Below, piece by piece: positions 24,339 through 33,496 of a DNA stretch of 64,000 nt. This DNA comes from an uncultured Acidimicrobiales bacterium (GTDB lineage: Bacteria > Actinomycetota > Acidimicrobiia > Acidimicrobiales > SZUA-35). The notes beneath the pieces were generated by a model. That model made no database searches and was not told where the DNA came from. It worked only from the letters and a program-made list of their open reading frames with translations. Position 1 is the stretch's first letter. Each line of letters starts with the position of its first letter. Both the position numbers and the translations under genes were made by a program. The stretch is taken from NCBI GenBank assembly GCA_938002965.1, contig CALKZY010000028.1, forward strand, positions 1 through 64,000, written 5' to 3'.

Positions 24339-24665
24339 ATGACCGACTCAGATAGTCCCCAGCCGAACGCCGCCGAACTAAACGACAGCGGGCCCATCGA
24401 CTCGACGTCGGGTGACGCCAGCGTGGTCGACATGTCCTACGGCGACGCGCTGGCAGAACTGGAGGAGCTCCTGACCGAGCTGGAAGACGCTGATATCGAC
24501 GTCGACCTGCTGACCGAGAGGGTGGCACGCGGCGCTCAGTTGGTCCGCCACTGCCAAGAACGTCTGGCCATAGTCAGCGGAGAAGTGGACAATGTGGTCA
24601 GCGATCTGGCAACCCCCGGACCTGCCCCCGACACAGACTTAGCCGAATCGGCCGGCGAAGGGTGA
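24339..24665 (+). CDS. xseB: Exodeoxyribonuclease VII small subunit
   Basis: A 108-residue protein whose central part (about 33-85) is the XseB helical hairpin: SYGDALAELEELLTELEDADIDVDLLTERVARGAQLVRHCQERL. It assembles in several copies on the XseA coiled coil. The N-terminal 30 residues and the tail are acidic and low in complexity, longer than in most XseB proteins. Its TGA overlaps the GTG of the prenyl synthase gene, a common xseA-xseB-ispA-like arrangement. Confidence 0.95.
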   Translation: MTDSDSPQPNAAELNDSGPIDSTSGDASVVDMSYGDALAELEELLTELEDADIDVDLLTERVARGAQLVRHCQERLAIVSGEVDNVVSDLATPGPAPDTDLAESAGEG

Positions 24666-25768
24666 ACGCACCCCGACAGCTGACCGACGTGGCCGACATC
24701 GTCGACACCCGCATGACGGAACTGCTGGACGCCGAATGCAAGAAGTGGACCGAGATTGATCCGCGTTTGACCGAGCTGGTCGAAGAGTTGGCTCGAATGG
24801 TGTCGAGTGGCGGCAAGCGCCTCCGTTCGGCCTTCGTCTACTGGGCCTGGCGGGGAGCCTGTGCCGACAGCAACGAGGTGGCGGCCAACGAAACCGTGGC
24901 CATTGACGCCGGCGCAGCCTTCGAGTTCCTCCAAACGTTCGCGCTCATCCACGACGACATCATGGACGACTCGGCCTATCGCCGAGGTGCGGTCACCGTT
25001 CACACAGCCAACGCCCAACGCATGACCGACGCCGGGTGGACTGGGGAGCCACGCCGCTATGGAGAAGGGGTGGCCATTCTGGTCGGCGACCTCGGCCACG
25101 TGCTGGCCGATGGTCTCATGTCCGAGCGAGGCCCAAGGGTGGCCAGGCTGTGGGATGAACTTCGGATCGAATTGAACCTCGGCCAATATTTGGACCTGCG
25201 CTCAGCCGCCGCCGGGCAGTTCGACCGCGCAACCGCTCGGCAGGTAGCCACATTCAAAACGGCTCTCTACACCATCGTGCGTCCGCTCCAGCTGGGAGCC
25301 AGCTTGACCTCGGCAGCGGCGGCTCAAGGGTCGGCCAGTCACTGGTCCGAAGATGAGTACCGCCAGAACATGGAACGCCTCGACCTGTTCGGTCGGCCGC
25401 TCGGTCGGGCCTTCCAACTCCGCGACGACGTGCTGGGCTTGGTGGGCGACGACAACGCCATGGGCAAGCCGGTGGGCGACGACCTCCGGGAAGGCAAACC
25501 GACCGAGTTGATCGCCCACGCCGTGGCCAACGCCGACCGGGCACAACGCCAGGTCCTCGAACAGATCGGCGATCGGGACATGAGCCCGCAAGATGCCGAG
25601 CGGATTGTCGACGTCGTCAGAGAAACAGGAGCGCTTGAGGCCAACGAATCGGAAATCGAACGGCTTCTGGGTGAGTCCAAGCAGGCACTGCACACCCTTG
25701 ATTTCCACGCTGACGCCGTCGAGGCCCTTCAGGCACTGGCCGACTACGTCGTCGAGCGAGACCGCTGA
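24662..25768 (+). CDS. Polyprenyl (geranylgeranyl/farnesyl-type) diphosphate synthase
   Basis: A 368-residue trans-isoprenyl diphosphate synthase that chains isopentenyl diphosphate units. The first Asp-rich motif is LIHDDIMDD (DDIMD at 98-102), preceded by the GGKRLR substrate-binding box (50-55). The second Asp-rich region is QLRDDVLGLVGD (about 247-258). The two residues before the first motif (Leu, Ile-His) are small to medium, so the product is hard to predict; C15 to C20 is likely. It is coupled to xseB through a four-base overlap. Products would feed menaquinone, carotenoid or cell-wall lipid carrier synthesis. Confidence 0.92.
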   Translation: MNAPRQLTDVADIVDTRMTELLDAECKKWTEIDPRLTELVEELARMVSSGGKRLRSAFVYWAWRGACADSNEVAANETVAIDAGAAFEFLQTFALIHDDIMDDSAYRRGAVTVHTANAQRMTDAGWTGEPRRYGEGVAILVGDLGHVLADGLMSERGPRVARLWDELRIELNLGQYLDLRSAAAGQFDRATARQVATFKTALYTIVRPLQLGASLTSAAAAQGSASHWSEDEYRQNMERLDLFGRPLGRAFQLRDDVLGLVGDDNAMGKPVGDDLREGKPTELIAHAVANADRAQRQVLEQIGDRDMSPQDAERIVDVVRETGALEANESEIERLLGESKQALHTLDFHADAVEALQALADYVVERDR

Positions 25769-25893
25769 GACAGACCTGAGGAGCTGAGGGGCCGATAGGC
25801 TACACCGAGTAGTACCCGCCGGCGCGTAAGGAACCTAGGCAAAGGTGTCGATGGAGTGCGTATCGACTACCACCCGCCCGGTCCGTAGGGCAG

Positions 25894-25899
25894 TATGTA
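25894..25899 (+). promoter_or_regulatory. -10 box of a leaderless histidine-kinase promoter
   Basis: TATGTA ends 7 nt before the GTG start of the sensor kinase gene, with no ribosome binding site in between. It defines the two-component operon's own promoter, separate from the xse/prenyl-synthase operon. Confidence 0.5.
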
Positions 25900-25906
25900 G
25901 AGTCAC

Positions 25907-27835
25907 GTGACAGGTACATCAACTTCCAGAGCCGACCGCGACAGCTACGGCGGCAACCGGGCTCGTTCCGACACCATCCTTGATGCGTCGCGCTGGGCCA
26001 CCGTCACCCAGCAAGTCCCCGATCACTTCGCCGACGAGGTCCAACCGGGCGATCTGTACCGGGCACCGGTTCTCTCTTCTTCCATCAATGCCGTGCTGGC
26101 CGCCCTTCGCTGGGGTGCGGTCATGTTGGGGCTGATCTTCGCCGCCAACGCTGCCGCCGCCGGCGAGATGCGGGTTGTCGGCACGGTGGCCATCGCCATC
26201 TTTGTCACGTCTTGGCGCACAATCAGCCCGATTCGTCTTGGCCATCCGTCGCCGATACAGCTCGGGTACGCCCTGGCCGACGTCGCCATTCTGGCCGCTG
26301 CGCTCAGTTTGTTCAACGGCCTGGAAAATCCGATGGTTGGGACATTGTTCGTCGCCATCTCAGTGACCGGGCTCGGCTGGGGTTTGGCTATCGGCGCAGT
26401 TGCCGCCGCGCTGGCCATGGTGGTGGTCACCGTCGGCGTGGCCGTCAACATCGGACTAAACAAAGCAGTTGACCTGGCGCCGTTCGGTCTTGAGCTAGCC
26501 CAGCAGCTGTTTCCGCAGGCGCTGGCCATCTCAGCTTTGGCCGGTGTGGCCATCTTGCCCGGCGTGGCACTCAACGGTCTACTGGTGGTTGAGGGCCGCC
26601 GCAAGTTCGCCGCCACCCAACGCAACGCATTGGCCCAGACCAACGACCTGCTAGCGGCATTGAATCAGCTGGCTCGAGCGCTGCCGTCGTCGCTCGACCT
26701 GGCCGACGTGATCGACACCACTCGCGAAGAGCTAGCCTCGCCCCAGACCTTCGACGCCCGCCGCATAGCGGTGTTAAGCCTGGAAGACGACGGCCAGTGG
26801 TCGACGCTGATCAACGTCGGGTTCAATCTGCCACCCGAGCTGCATGACACTGAACTGCCCGACTTTCTGCTTAGGGCCAGCCGGGCGGTTGAAACCATCC
26901 ATATTCGGGACCTTTCCCGCTACACCAATCGCAGCGGTTCCGGTTTGTACAGCCGTCTGGTGATCGACCAGACCGACACTGGGCTACTTGCGGTTGAACA
27001 CACCGAACCGAACCGCTACACCGAGAACGATCGCAAGCTGTTGATCGGCATGGCCGACGTGGTTGCCTTGACCTTGGCCAACGCCCGGTCATTCAACCAA
27101 CTGCGGTCACTGGCCGCAGCTGAGGAACGATCACGTATCGCCCGCGACCTGCACGACCGCCTGGGCCAGTACCTCACCTACATCGCCATGGAGATCGAGC
27201 GAATCAACGACTCCCAACCGAACACCGAACTGTCGGACCTACACACCGAGGTCCAGGGCGCAGTTTCAGAGTTCCGTGACACCTTGCTCGAACTACGCAC
27301 CGCAGTTTCGGCCAACAAGCCGCTGGGCATGATCCTCACCGAAGTGGTCGGCCGGTTCCGCAACCGGTCGAAGCTCGACGTCTCACTAGAAGTTCCGAGT
27401 ATCGGCGAACGACTGCCGGCCCGAATCGAAAACGAGTTCCTGCGCATCTGCCAGGAAGCACTGACAAACATCGACAAACATGCCAACGCCTCAAAAGTTC
27501 ATGTGACATGGAGAATTACCGATGGCATAGGCGTGCTCACGGTGCAAGATGATGGTAGAGGTTTCAACCCGGCGAAGGGGATTAGAGGAACGGCCTTCGG
27601 GCTGGTGGGAATGCGGGAACGCGCCTCATCGGTCGGAGCCATGCTTACAATCTCCAGTAGTCCAGGTGACGGGACGACAATTACTGTCCAGTCGACTGGA
27701 GCATCGGAGGAGGAAGTTTCGGCCACAGTGGCCAGGGCGACCACCACCCTCCCGGTACTCCGACCGACAACAACGTTACCTAGACCACCGCTGCCCAAAC
27801 CGTCTCTGACGCCATACCCGACCCACCGCGAATAA
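25907..27835 (+). CDS. NarL-type sensor histidine kinase
   Basis: A 642-residue sensor kinase. About six hydrophobic segments span residues 60-230, followed by a GAF-like domain (about 250-395), the HisKA_3 dimerisation helix with the phospho-acceptor His in ERSRIARDLHDRLGQYL (near residue 415) and a HATPase_c domain with the N box (EALTNIDKHANAS), VQDDGRGF and the GLVGMRERA G2 box. A Pro/Thr-rich tail of about 35 residues ends the protein. The response regulator gene follows after 10 bp, so they form a cognate pair. The input signal is unknown; the integral membrane segments point to a membrane or cell-envelope signal. Confidence 0.94.
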   Translation: MTGTSTSRADRDSYGGNRARSDTILDASRWATVTQQVPDHFADEVQPGDLYRAPVLSSSINAVLAALRWGAVMLGLIFAANAAAAGEMRVVGTVAIAIFVTSWRTISPIRLGHPSPIQLGYALADVAILAAALSLFNGLENPMVGTLFVAISVTGLGWGLAIGAVAAALAMVVVTVGVAVNIGLNKAVDLAPFGLELAQQLFPQALAISALAGVAILPGVALNGLLVVEGRRKFAATQRNALAQTNDLLAALNQLARALPSSLDLADVIDTTREELASPQTFDARRIAVLSLEDDGQWSTLINVGFNLPPELHDTELPDFLLRASRAVETIHIRDLSRYTNRSGSGLYSRLVIDQTDTGLLAVEHTEPNRYTENDRKLLIGMADVVALTLANARSFNQLRSLAAAEERSRIARDLHDRLGQYLTYIAMEIERINDSQPNTELSDLHTEVQGAVSEFRDTLLELRTAVSANKPLGMILTEVVGRFRNRSKLDVSLEVPSIGERLPARIENEFLRICQEALTNIDKHANASKVHVTWRITDGIGVLTVQDDGRGFNPAKGIRGTAFGLVGMRERASSVGAMLTISSSPGDGTTITVQSTGASEEEVSATVARATTTLPVLRPTTTLPRPPLPKPSLTPYPTHRE

Positions 27836-27845
27836 GGGGAACTAC

Positions 27846-28517
27846 ATGATCAAGATTCTGCTGGCTGACGACCACGCTCTGCTGCGCGAGGGCCTTCGTA
27901 AATCATTCGAAGGAGCAGGCGACACGGTAGTCGGCGAAGCTTCGACGGGTGAAGAGGCGGTGGCCCTGGCCAAAGCGCTCCAACCCAACGTTGTACTGAT
28001 GGACCTTTCCATGCCGGTCATGGACGGCATCGAAGCCACCCGTCAGATTCGCAACGAGGTCGAAGGTGTGCGAGTCGCCGTGCTGACCATGCACGACGAC
28101 ATCGACAAGACCCGTGACGCCATTGCCGCCGGTGCCAGCGCCTACCTGAGCAAAGGAACGTCGTTCCACGAGGTACGCGAAACCGTGCTGCGAGTGGCCG
28201 AAGGCGACACTGTTCTTTCACCGGCGCTGGCCGGCGCCATGTTGAACTCGGCCCGGGCCGAAGAGGCCGGACAGGACCTGCTGTCTGATCGACAGATCGA
28301 AATTCTGCAGGCCATCGCCGATGGGATGAGCACCAAGCAGGCTGGACGCCACCTCGGTATCACCACCAAGACGGTACACAACCACTTGAACGCCATCTAC
28401 CGCAAGCTCGACGCCCAATCGTTGACTCACGCGGTTCTGAGCGCGGTTCGTCTCGGCATTATCGACCTCAACAACGTCCCTGAGGATTCTGGAAACGGAT
28501 CCGCGCCAGGCATCTAA
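27846..28517 (+). CDS. NarL/LuxR-family response regulator
   Basis: A 223-residue response regulator, partner of the upstream kinase. The receiver domain (1-120) has the acidic pair Asp8/Asp9, phospho-acceptor Asp53 (VVLMDLSMP) and conserved Lys103 (YLSKG). The C-terminal LuxR-type HTH (about 145-205) shows LLSDRQIEILQAIADGMSTKQAGRHLGITTKTVHNHL. All activation residues are intact, so it should work as a phosphorylation-dependent transcription factor. An AAGGGGA ribosome binding site precedes the ATG. Confidence 0.95.
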   Translation: MIKILLADDHALLREGLRKSFEGAGDTVVGEASTGEEAVALAKALQPNVVLMDLSMPVMDGIEATRQIRNEVEGVRVAVLTMHDDIDKTRDAIAAGASAYLSKGTSFHEVRETVLRVAEGDTVLSPALAGAMLNSARAEEAGQDLLSDRQIEILQAIADGMSTKQAGRHLGITTKTVHNHLNAIYRKLDAQSLTHAVLSAVRLGIIDLNNVPEDSGNGSAPGI

Positions 28518-28534
28518 GGCGAGGGTCGCGGCAA

Positions 28535-28540
28535 TAGCCT
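28535..28540 (+). promoter_or_regulatory. -10 box of a leaderless prfC promoter
   Basis: TAGCCT followed by 6 nt and the GTG start of prfC, with no ribosome binding site. It follows the same pattern as dnaX, xseA and the histidine kinase gene. Confidence 0.45.
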
Positions 28541-28546
28541 GGGCTT

Positions 28547-30133
28547 GTGTCCGATATCAAAGCCGAGGCTCAGCGGCGACGAACGTTCGCCATCATTTCT
28601 CATCCGGACGCCGGTAAGACAACTCTTACCGAGAAGTTCCTGCTGTACGGCGGCGCCCTCAACAAAGAGGCCGGCGCCGTCAAGGCACGTGAGGGTCGAC
28701 GCTCAGCCACGTCGGACTGGATGGAGCTGGAGCAACAGCGCGGCATCTCCATCACCTCGACGGCCCTCCAGTTCGAGTACCGGGACAAGGTTCTCAACCT
28801 GCTGGACACTCCTGGTCACCGGGACTTCTCCGAAGACACCTACCGAGTGCTGGCGGCAGCCGATGCCGCCATCATGGTGCTCGACGCGGCCAAAGGCATC
28901 GAGCCTCAAACCCTGAAACTGTTTGAGGTATGTCGAGAGCGGGAAATTCCGTTTCTGACCTTTATCAACAAGTGGGACCGGCCGGGTAAAGCCGCTCTCG
29001 AACTGCTGGATGAAATCGAAGAGACCTTGGTGGTTGAACCGACGCCGGTTACGTGGCCGGTGGGCATCCCCGGCGATTTCCGCGGTGTCATCAATCGCAG
29101 CGACGGCATTTACACCCGCTTTGAACGCACCGCCCGCGGCTCCACCATTGCCCCCGAGGAAGAGGTGGCACCTGATCAGGCAGCCGTCGACGACGCCGAG
29201 TGGTGGCCTCAAGCCACCGAGGAGGCCGGCCTGCTGGACGAGATCGGCCGGGTGGTCGATGTCAAGACGTTTCTGGCCGGTGAGTCGACACCGGTGTTCT
29301 TCGGATCGGCGCTGACGAACTTCGGGGTTCGATTCCTGCTGGACGGAGTGGTTGACCTTGTCCCCTCCCCCGCTCCCCGGCAAATGGCTGACGGTTCACG
29401 TCGAGCCCTGGATGACCCGTTCTGTGGGCTGGTGTTCAAAGTGCAGGCCGGAATGGACAAAGCTCACCGGGACCGCATTGCTTTCGTTCGAGTCTGCTCC
29501 GGCCGCTTTGAGCGGGGCATCACCGCCTACGCCGAGAAGACGGAGAAGCAGTTCTCCACCAAGTACGCCCAAACCATGTTCGGCCAAGATCGAGGTACAG
29601 CCGATGAGGCCTTCCCCGGCGATGTGCTGGGCCTGGTGAACGCCAATGACCTTCGGGTCGGCGACGCTGTCTACGTGGACCAGCCGGCCAGCTTTCCTGA
29701 CCTACCGGCATTTGCTCCCGAGCACTTCATGCGTGCCCGGGTGAGAGATACCTCCAAGTTCAAGCAGTTCCGTAAGGGCCTCGTTCAGCTGGATGAGGAA
29801 GGCACCATCCAGGTGTTGCGAGACGAAGACCTTGGCGACCAGGCCCCGATTCTTGCCGCCGTTGGGCCCATGCAGTTCGAGGTGGCCACCCACCGGCTGG
29901 AAAACGAGTTCGGGGCAGCCATCGAGTTGACGGCGACGCCTTACACCATTGCCCGCCGGACAGACGCCGAAAGCGCACCCAAGCTCAGGTCAATGCAGGG
30001 CGTCACCGTGATGGACCGAGACGACGGCCGCATGTTGGCGTTGTTCGAGAGTCGATATTGGATGGACCGAGTAGTGGCCGACCATCCCGACCTCACCTTG
30101 GAGCGGATGGTTGCCGAAGGCGGACTGTCCTAA
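28547..30133 (+). CDS. prfC: Peptide chain release factor 3 (RF3)
   Basis: A 528-residue translational GTPase that recycles class-I release factors. G1 is SHPDAGKTT (18-26), G2 lies around the QQRGISITSTALQF segment, G3 is LDTPGHRDFSEDTYR and G4 is NKWDR. The length of about 528 residues and the HRDFSEDTYR sequence are specific to RF3 and not EF-G. The C-terminal half (about 290-520) has the RF3 domain II and III features QAGMDKAHRDRIAFVRVCSG and GPMQFEVATHRLENEF. GTG start with a leaderless promoter. It is a housekeeping gene and looks complete. Confidence 0.97.
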   Translation: MSDIKAEAQRRRTFAIISHPDAGKTTLTEKFLLYGGALNKEAGAVKAREGRRSATSDWMELEQQRGISITSTALQFEYRDKVLNLLDTPGHRDFSEDTYRVLAAADAAIMVLDAAKGIEPQTLKLFEVCREREIPFLTFINKWDRPGKAALELLDEIEETLVVEPTPVTWPVGIPGDFRGVINRSDGIYTRFERTARGSTIAPEEEVAPDQAAVDDAEWWPQATEEAGLLDEIGRVVDVKTFLAGESTPVFFGSALTNFGVRFLLDGVVDLVPSPAPRQMADGSRRALDDPFCGLVFKVQAGMDKAHRDRIAFVRVCSGRFERGITAYAEKTEKQFSTKYAQTMFGQDRGTADEAFPGDVLGLVNANDLRVGDAVYVDQPASFPDLPAFAPEHFMRARVRDTSKFKQFRKGLVQLDEEGTIQVLRDEDLGDQAPILAAVGPMQFEVATHRLENEFGAAIELTATPYTIARRTDAESAPKLRSMQGVTVMDRDDGRMLALFESRYWMDRVVADHPDLTLERMVAEGGLS

Positions 30134-30145
30134 GAGGAACTGGCC

Positions 30146-31579
30146 TTACGAGATAGGACGGCGACCGCCGCCACGACCTCGACCGTCGGAATCATCCTCG
30201 TCCTCAGTCTCGGATGCTTCGACGCCGGCAAAGGTGATCGTGATCGATTCGCGGGCCAGGACGTCATCGCCGTTTCGGGCGGTGGCGGTGACAGTTACTG
30301 ATCCTGCGCTGAAGTCGGATCCGGAGACCGTGTAGGTTGTCGACGGGAAGCACTTGTTGCCTCGTATGCCGGAGGAGAACCGCCAGCAGTACTCGTTGGC
30401 CCCGGAAGTAAACAGGGCGGCAAAGGTAACCGAGCCGTCCAGTGAATGGCTGCTGCCATTGCCTGGGCTGGCGATCAGATCCGTCGCCGGGGGCGGCGGC
30501 GTGGTCGTACTTGTTGTTGTTGTTGTTGTGGTGGTGGTGGTCGTCGTTGTTGGCTCGGTTGTCGTTGTTGTCGATGCCGTTGTTGACGGTGTGGTCGTCG
30601 GTGTGGTCGGCGTGGCAGCTGTGGTCGATGTAGCTGAAGAGGTCGGTGGCGGAGGTTGGGTTGAACCGATAGTGATCGTCGAGGCGGTGGTCGCCGATGG
30701 TCGAGTCGTAGGAGTTGTGCCTTGGGTGCTAGGCGAAGAGCTTGATGTGGACTGGGTCCCTTGTGCCTGCGAGGAAGAGGTTTGGCCGATGCCGTTTGTA
30801 GTCGGTGAACTCGACGTTGTTTGCGTTTCGCCGTCGACGCCGGTTGTGGCTGACGGTCCAGCCACGTCGTCGTCACCCGAGGGCGAGGAACTGTTGTCGT
30901 CGGTTACACCCGGAGTGTTCTCGTCGTCCGAGCTGTTCTCAGAGTCGGAACTGTCGCCGGTGACATCCTGTCCAGCGGCGACTTGGCTGTCGCCCTCATC
31001 ACCATCGTTCTCAGCGGCATCGTTCTCGCCGGCATCGTTCTCACCGGCGGCGACTTCGGCTTCGTCGGCCAATTCACGCAGTTCTCGACGGGCTTGCAGT
31101 CCGGCCAACGCCTCTTCCTTGCCGGCTGCGCCTGATGCTCGAGACAGTCGCTTGGAGGCGGAAGACGTGAAGTTCGAAGAGGATCCTTCATCGTCGAACA
31201 CGCTTCGAGTGCCGGAGCCATCCGAAGCGGCTGAGCCGGAGGCAGGGGCCTCGTCGAGGTCCAAGATGTCGTCGTTGCCGAAGCTCAACCAAGCCAAAAT
31301 ACCGACTGTGACAAACAGGCCAGCCATGGCACCGAAGATCACGGGACGTCCGAGTTCGACCCCGGGGTAGCGATCACGGAGCCACGGACCCACTCCAGGG
31401 GTGGTGGTTCTAGCCTGGCGGACGGCAAAAGGTGCCTCGCCGTCGAGCGATTCGCCACCAAGCGAGTCTCCGTCAAGATCTACAAAAACCACGTCAGGTT
31501 CACCGGGTTCGGTGAACTCCTGAAGGCGGCTATTCACACCAGCCACACTATCCGATTGGGAGGAAGGCGTCCCAGCCAT
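30146..31579 (-). CDS. Thr/Ser-rich single-pass membrane protein
   Basis: A 477-residue protein with no recognised catalytic domain. An acidic cytoplasmic N-terminus (1-78) is followed by one membrane helix (about 80-100, IFGAMAGLFVTVGILAWL), then a long acidic and Thr/Ser/Pro-rich extracytoplasmic stalk (about 105-380, including near-pure Thr runs). A small Ig-like beta domain (about 380-460) with two Cys residues (ANEYCWRF and NKCFPS) follows, and a basic Arg/Gly tail. The Cys pair and all-beta look suggest an exported, possibly ligand- or wall-binding domain. The start at 31579 was chosen because an AAAGGA-like site lies upstream; a longer frame to 31657 exists. It is convergent with prfC. 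Confidence 0.75.
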   Translation of the reverse strand: MAGTPSSQSDSVAGVNSRLQEFTEPGEPDVVFVDLDGDSLGGESLDGEAPFAVRQARTTTPGVGPWLRDRYPGVELGRPVIFGAMAGLFVTVGILAWLSFGNDDILDLDEAPASGSAASDGSGTRSVFDDEGSSSNFTSSASKRLSRASGAAGKEEALAGLQARRELRELADEAEVAAGENDAGENDAAENDGDEGDSQVAAGQDVTGDSSDSENSSDDENTPGVTDDNSSSPSGDDDVAGPSATTGVDGETQTTSSSPTTNGIGQTSSSQAQGTQSTSSSSPSTQGTTPTTRPSATTASTITIGSTQPPPPTSSATSTTAATPTTPTTTPSTTASTTTTTEPTTTTTTTTTTTTTSTTTPPPPATDLIASPGNGSSHSLDGSVTFAALFTSGANEYCWRFSSGIRGNKCFPSTTYTVSGSDFSAGSVTVTATARNGDDVLARESITITFAGVEASETEDEDDSDGRGRGGGRRPIS

Positions 31580-31760
31580 CGCGGTTCGATCCTTTTCGCC
31601 CGTTGCGCCCAAACGTGCCCTAACAGCCACGATGACGCAACCAGTACGAACGACCACCTGTTCGTACTACGAAGCAACACTATACCTGCCATCGGTGACG
31701 GCTCCCAGAAACGGGGCTGGGACCCCGGTTTCTTGGGAGTTTCTTTGCCCTCGGCCTGTT

Positions 31761-33098
31761 CTAACCGTCTGCGGCGGTGAGTTTCGGCTGACGGCCGGCC
31801 AATGCCAGACCAACCGCTCCGACGACGGCCGACAGCGCGGCAAACACAAAAGCGGTGCGGTAGTCCACGGCGTCACGGAGTACACCCAGAATCAACGGAC
31901 CGGCGGCCACGCCAACAGTGCCAATCAACTGACTGAGGCTGTACACCCGGCTGTAGATGGCAGGGCTGAACGCTTCGGCCATCAACAGCGGCTGAATCAT
32001 GAGAAGATTGCCGACGCTGGCACCGAACAAGGCCACAGCGGCAATGAGTGAAGGACCGGAGGCGGCCCACCCAATAAGCAACAGGGCCACGGCCTGGTTG
32101 ACAGCCAGAACGATGGCCATCAACCTGGTGGGGACCCGAAGCAGAATCACACCGCCGACGAGTCGAGCAACAATGCTGGACAACGCAACCGCAGACAAGG
32201 CGGTGGCAGCGGTAGCGGTGTCGAGGCGCTCCCGAGTGAGATTGAACACGTGAGCCAGAGCGCCGACCTGGCCCAGGTAGATGAGGGCATAGGCCACACA
32301 AACCGCTCGAAAGTATCGGGTGCTGCGGGCCTGTGGGAACGACAGCTCAAAGCTCGCAGGTTCGTCGGCCGGATCTTCGATGTTCGCTGTTTGCAGTTCA
32401 GCGGTCTTGACTGTGCCTGCGTGGCCGGCCTCCACCTGGGTTGCCGCTTCGGTTTCCGTGTTGGTTACCGCTTGGCTGAGCTCGGCCGGCTGGGAACGGA
32501 CGAAGAGCAAGGCAATGGGGATGATGCCGACCAGCCACCCGACAGCCAGCAGTCCACCAGCCTCACTCAAACCACGGTTAGTTATAAGGAGAGCGACCGG
32601 CGGGGTAAGAACGATGCCGCCGAAGGAAAGCCCGGTGGAAGCGATCGACAAGGCCACCGAGCGGCGTTTCGTGAACCAGCGAGTGACGAGAGTAGTGCTG
32701 GGGACCAGCCCGGCCAGGCCGAACCCGGCCCCGAACAAGGCGAAGAAGATGTAGAGCGTGGGGGCGGAGGTAACCCAGCGAAGCCCGTAGAGGGCGACGG
32801 CGCCGACAATCCCACCGGCAACGTAGAACCAGCGAATGTCGGTGTTGTCCAGCAATGGGGAGAGGGCGAAGCCGCTGAGACCGCCGATGGCGAAGAACAT
32901 GGCGGTGGCGCCCGAAACCGACCCGACGGAGAGGTTCAGTTCGGTGGTGGCGGCCGACAAGATGACCGAGGCGTTGTAAAACCCCAGCCCGGAGGTGACA
33001 CCGAGAATGACGAAGACGGCACCGACGATGACCCACTGGTAGCGAGGGTGCGCGGCTGACAGGTTGACGGCTGGCCGCTGGGCTACAGGCTGGGTCAC
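31761..33098 (-). CDS. MFS transporter (monocarboxylate-type)
   Basis: A 445-residue major facilitator with about twelve hydrophobic segments and a soluble central loop of about 50 residues (between the sixth and seventh). The layout, with RWFTKRRSVALSIASTGLSFGGIVLTPP in the fourth to fifth helices and the PLLDNTDIRW loop after helix 2, matches the monocarboxylate porter or oxalate/formate antiporter-like group. The substrate cannot be read from the sequence. A GTG at 33098 is the preferred start; a TTG at 33128 would add ten residues. Divergent from tRNA-Ala. Confidence 0.88.
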   Translation of the reverse strand: MTQPVAQRPAVNLSAAHPRYQWVIVGAVFVILGVTSGLGFYNASVILSAATTELNLSVGSVSGATAMFFAIGGLSGFALSPLLDNTDIRWFYVAGGIVGAVALYGLRWVTSAPTLYIFFALFGAGFGLAGLVPSTTLVTRWFTKRRSVALSIASTGLSFGGIVLTPPVALLITNRGLSEAGGLLAVGWLVGIIPIALLFVRSQPAELSQAVTNTETEAATQVEAGHAGTVKTAELQTANIEDPADEPASFELSFPQARSTRYFRAVCVAYALIYLGQVGALAHVFNLTRERLDTATAATALSAVALSSIVARLVGGVILLRVPTRLMAIVLAVNQAVALLLIGWAASGPSLIAAVALFGASVGNLLMIQPLLMAEAFSPAIYSRVYSLSQLIGTVGVAAGPLILGVLRDAVDYRTAFVFAALSAVVGAVGLALAGRQPKLTAADG

Positions 33099-33228
33099 GA
33101 ACAGCTTAGGGTAGGGGTGGGCTGGCAAACCCGTCGAATCACCCGGGTTGGTGGTAAACGGCGGTCGGTTAGCGTCTGCGCCGGATAACCTGGTCTGTCG
33201 GTGCTCAGGACATATCCTGAAGACTCTC

Positions 33229-33301
33229 GGGGCTGTAGCTCAGTTGGCAGAGCACCTGCTTTGCAAGCAGGATGTCAGGGGTTCGATTCCCCTCAGCTCC
33301 A
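33229..33301 (+). tRNA. tRNA-Ala (anticodon TGC)
   Basis: The acceptor stem GGGGCTG pairs with CAGCTCC (one G-U pair), the D arm is TAGCTCAGTTGGCAGAGCA, the anticodon stem CCTGC/GCAGG encloses loop TTTGCAA (anticodon TGC), and the T arm is AGGGGTTCGATTCCCCT. The discriminator is A and CCA is not encoded, in contrast to the tRNA-Ser copy at the element border. The G3-U70 pair that identifies alanine tRNA is present. Confidence 0.97.
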
Positions 33302-33303
33302 CG

Positions 33304-33321
33304 GGAATCCAGCAGGATTCC
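33304..33321 (+). terminator. Hairpin downstream of tRNA-Ala
   Basis: A perfect 7-bp stem, GGAATCC (33304-33310) and GGATTCC (33315-33321), around a 4-nt loop, begins 3 nt after the tRNA. It may be a processing or termination hairpin. No clear T-run follows. Confidence 0.4.
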
Positions 33322-33496
33322 GTAAGTAGCGGGTTTCGTGGGGACGCAGCCGCTGATGCCGCGGTCGGGCGCTGGGGCCAGGCCGGTGCCTCCCTGATAC
33401 AACAATCAATCCGACTTTGTATTAACCGAACACTGCCAGCGTCGGCCTGGTACGACGAGCATGAGGGACATGCGTCGGTGAACCAAAGGCATTCCA

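Noticed and set aside
30354..31370. 338-residue plus-strand frame rich in Val and Ser
   Set aside because: It is antisense to the Thr-rich membrane protein gene, whose codon pattern, membrane helix and C-terminal domain are coherent on the minus strand.
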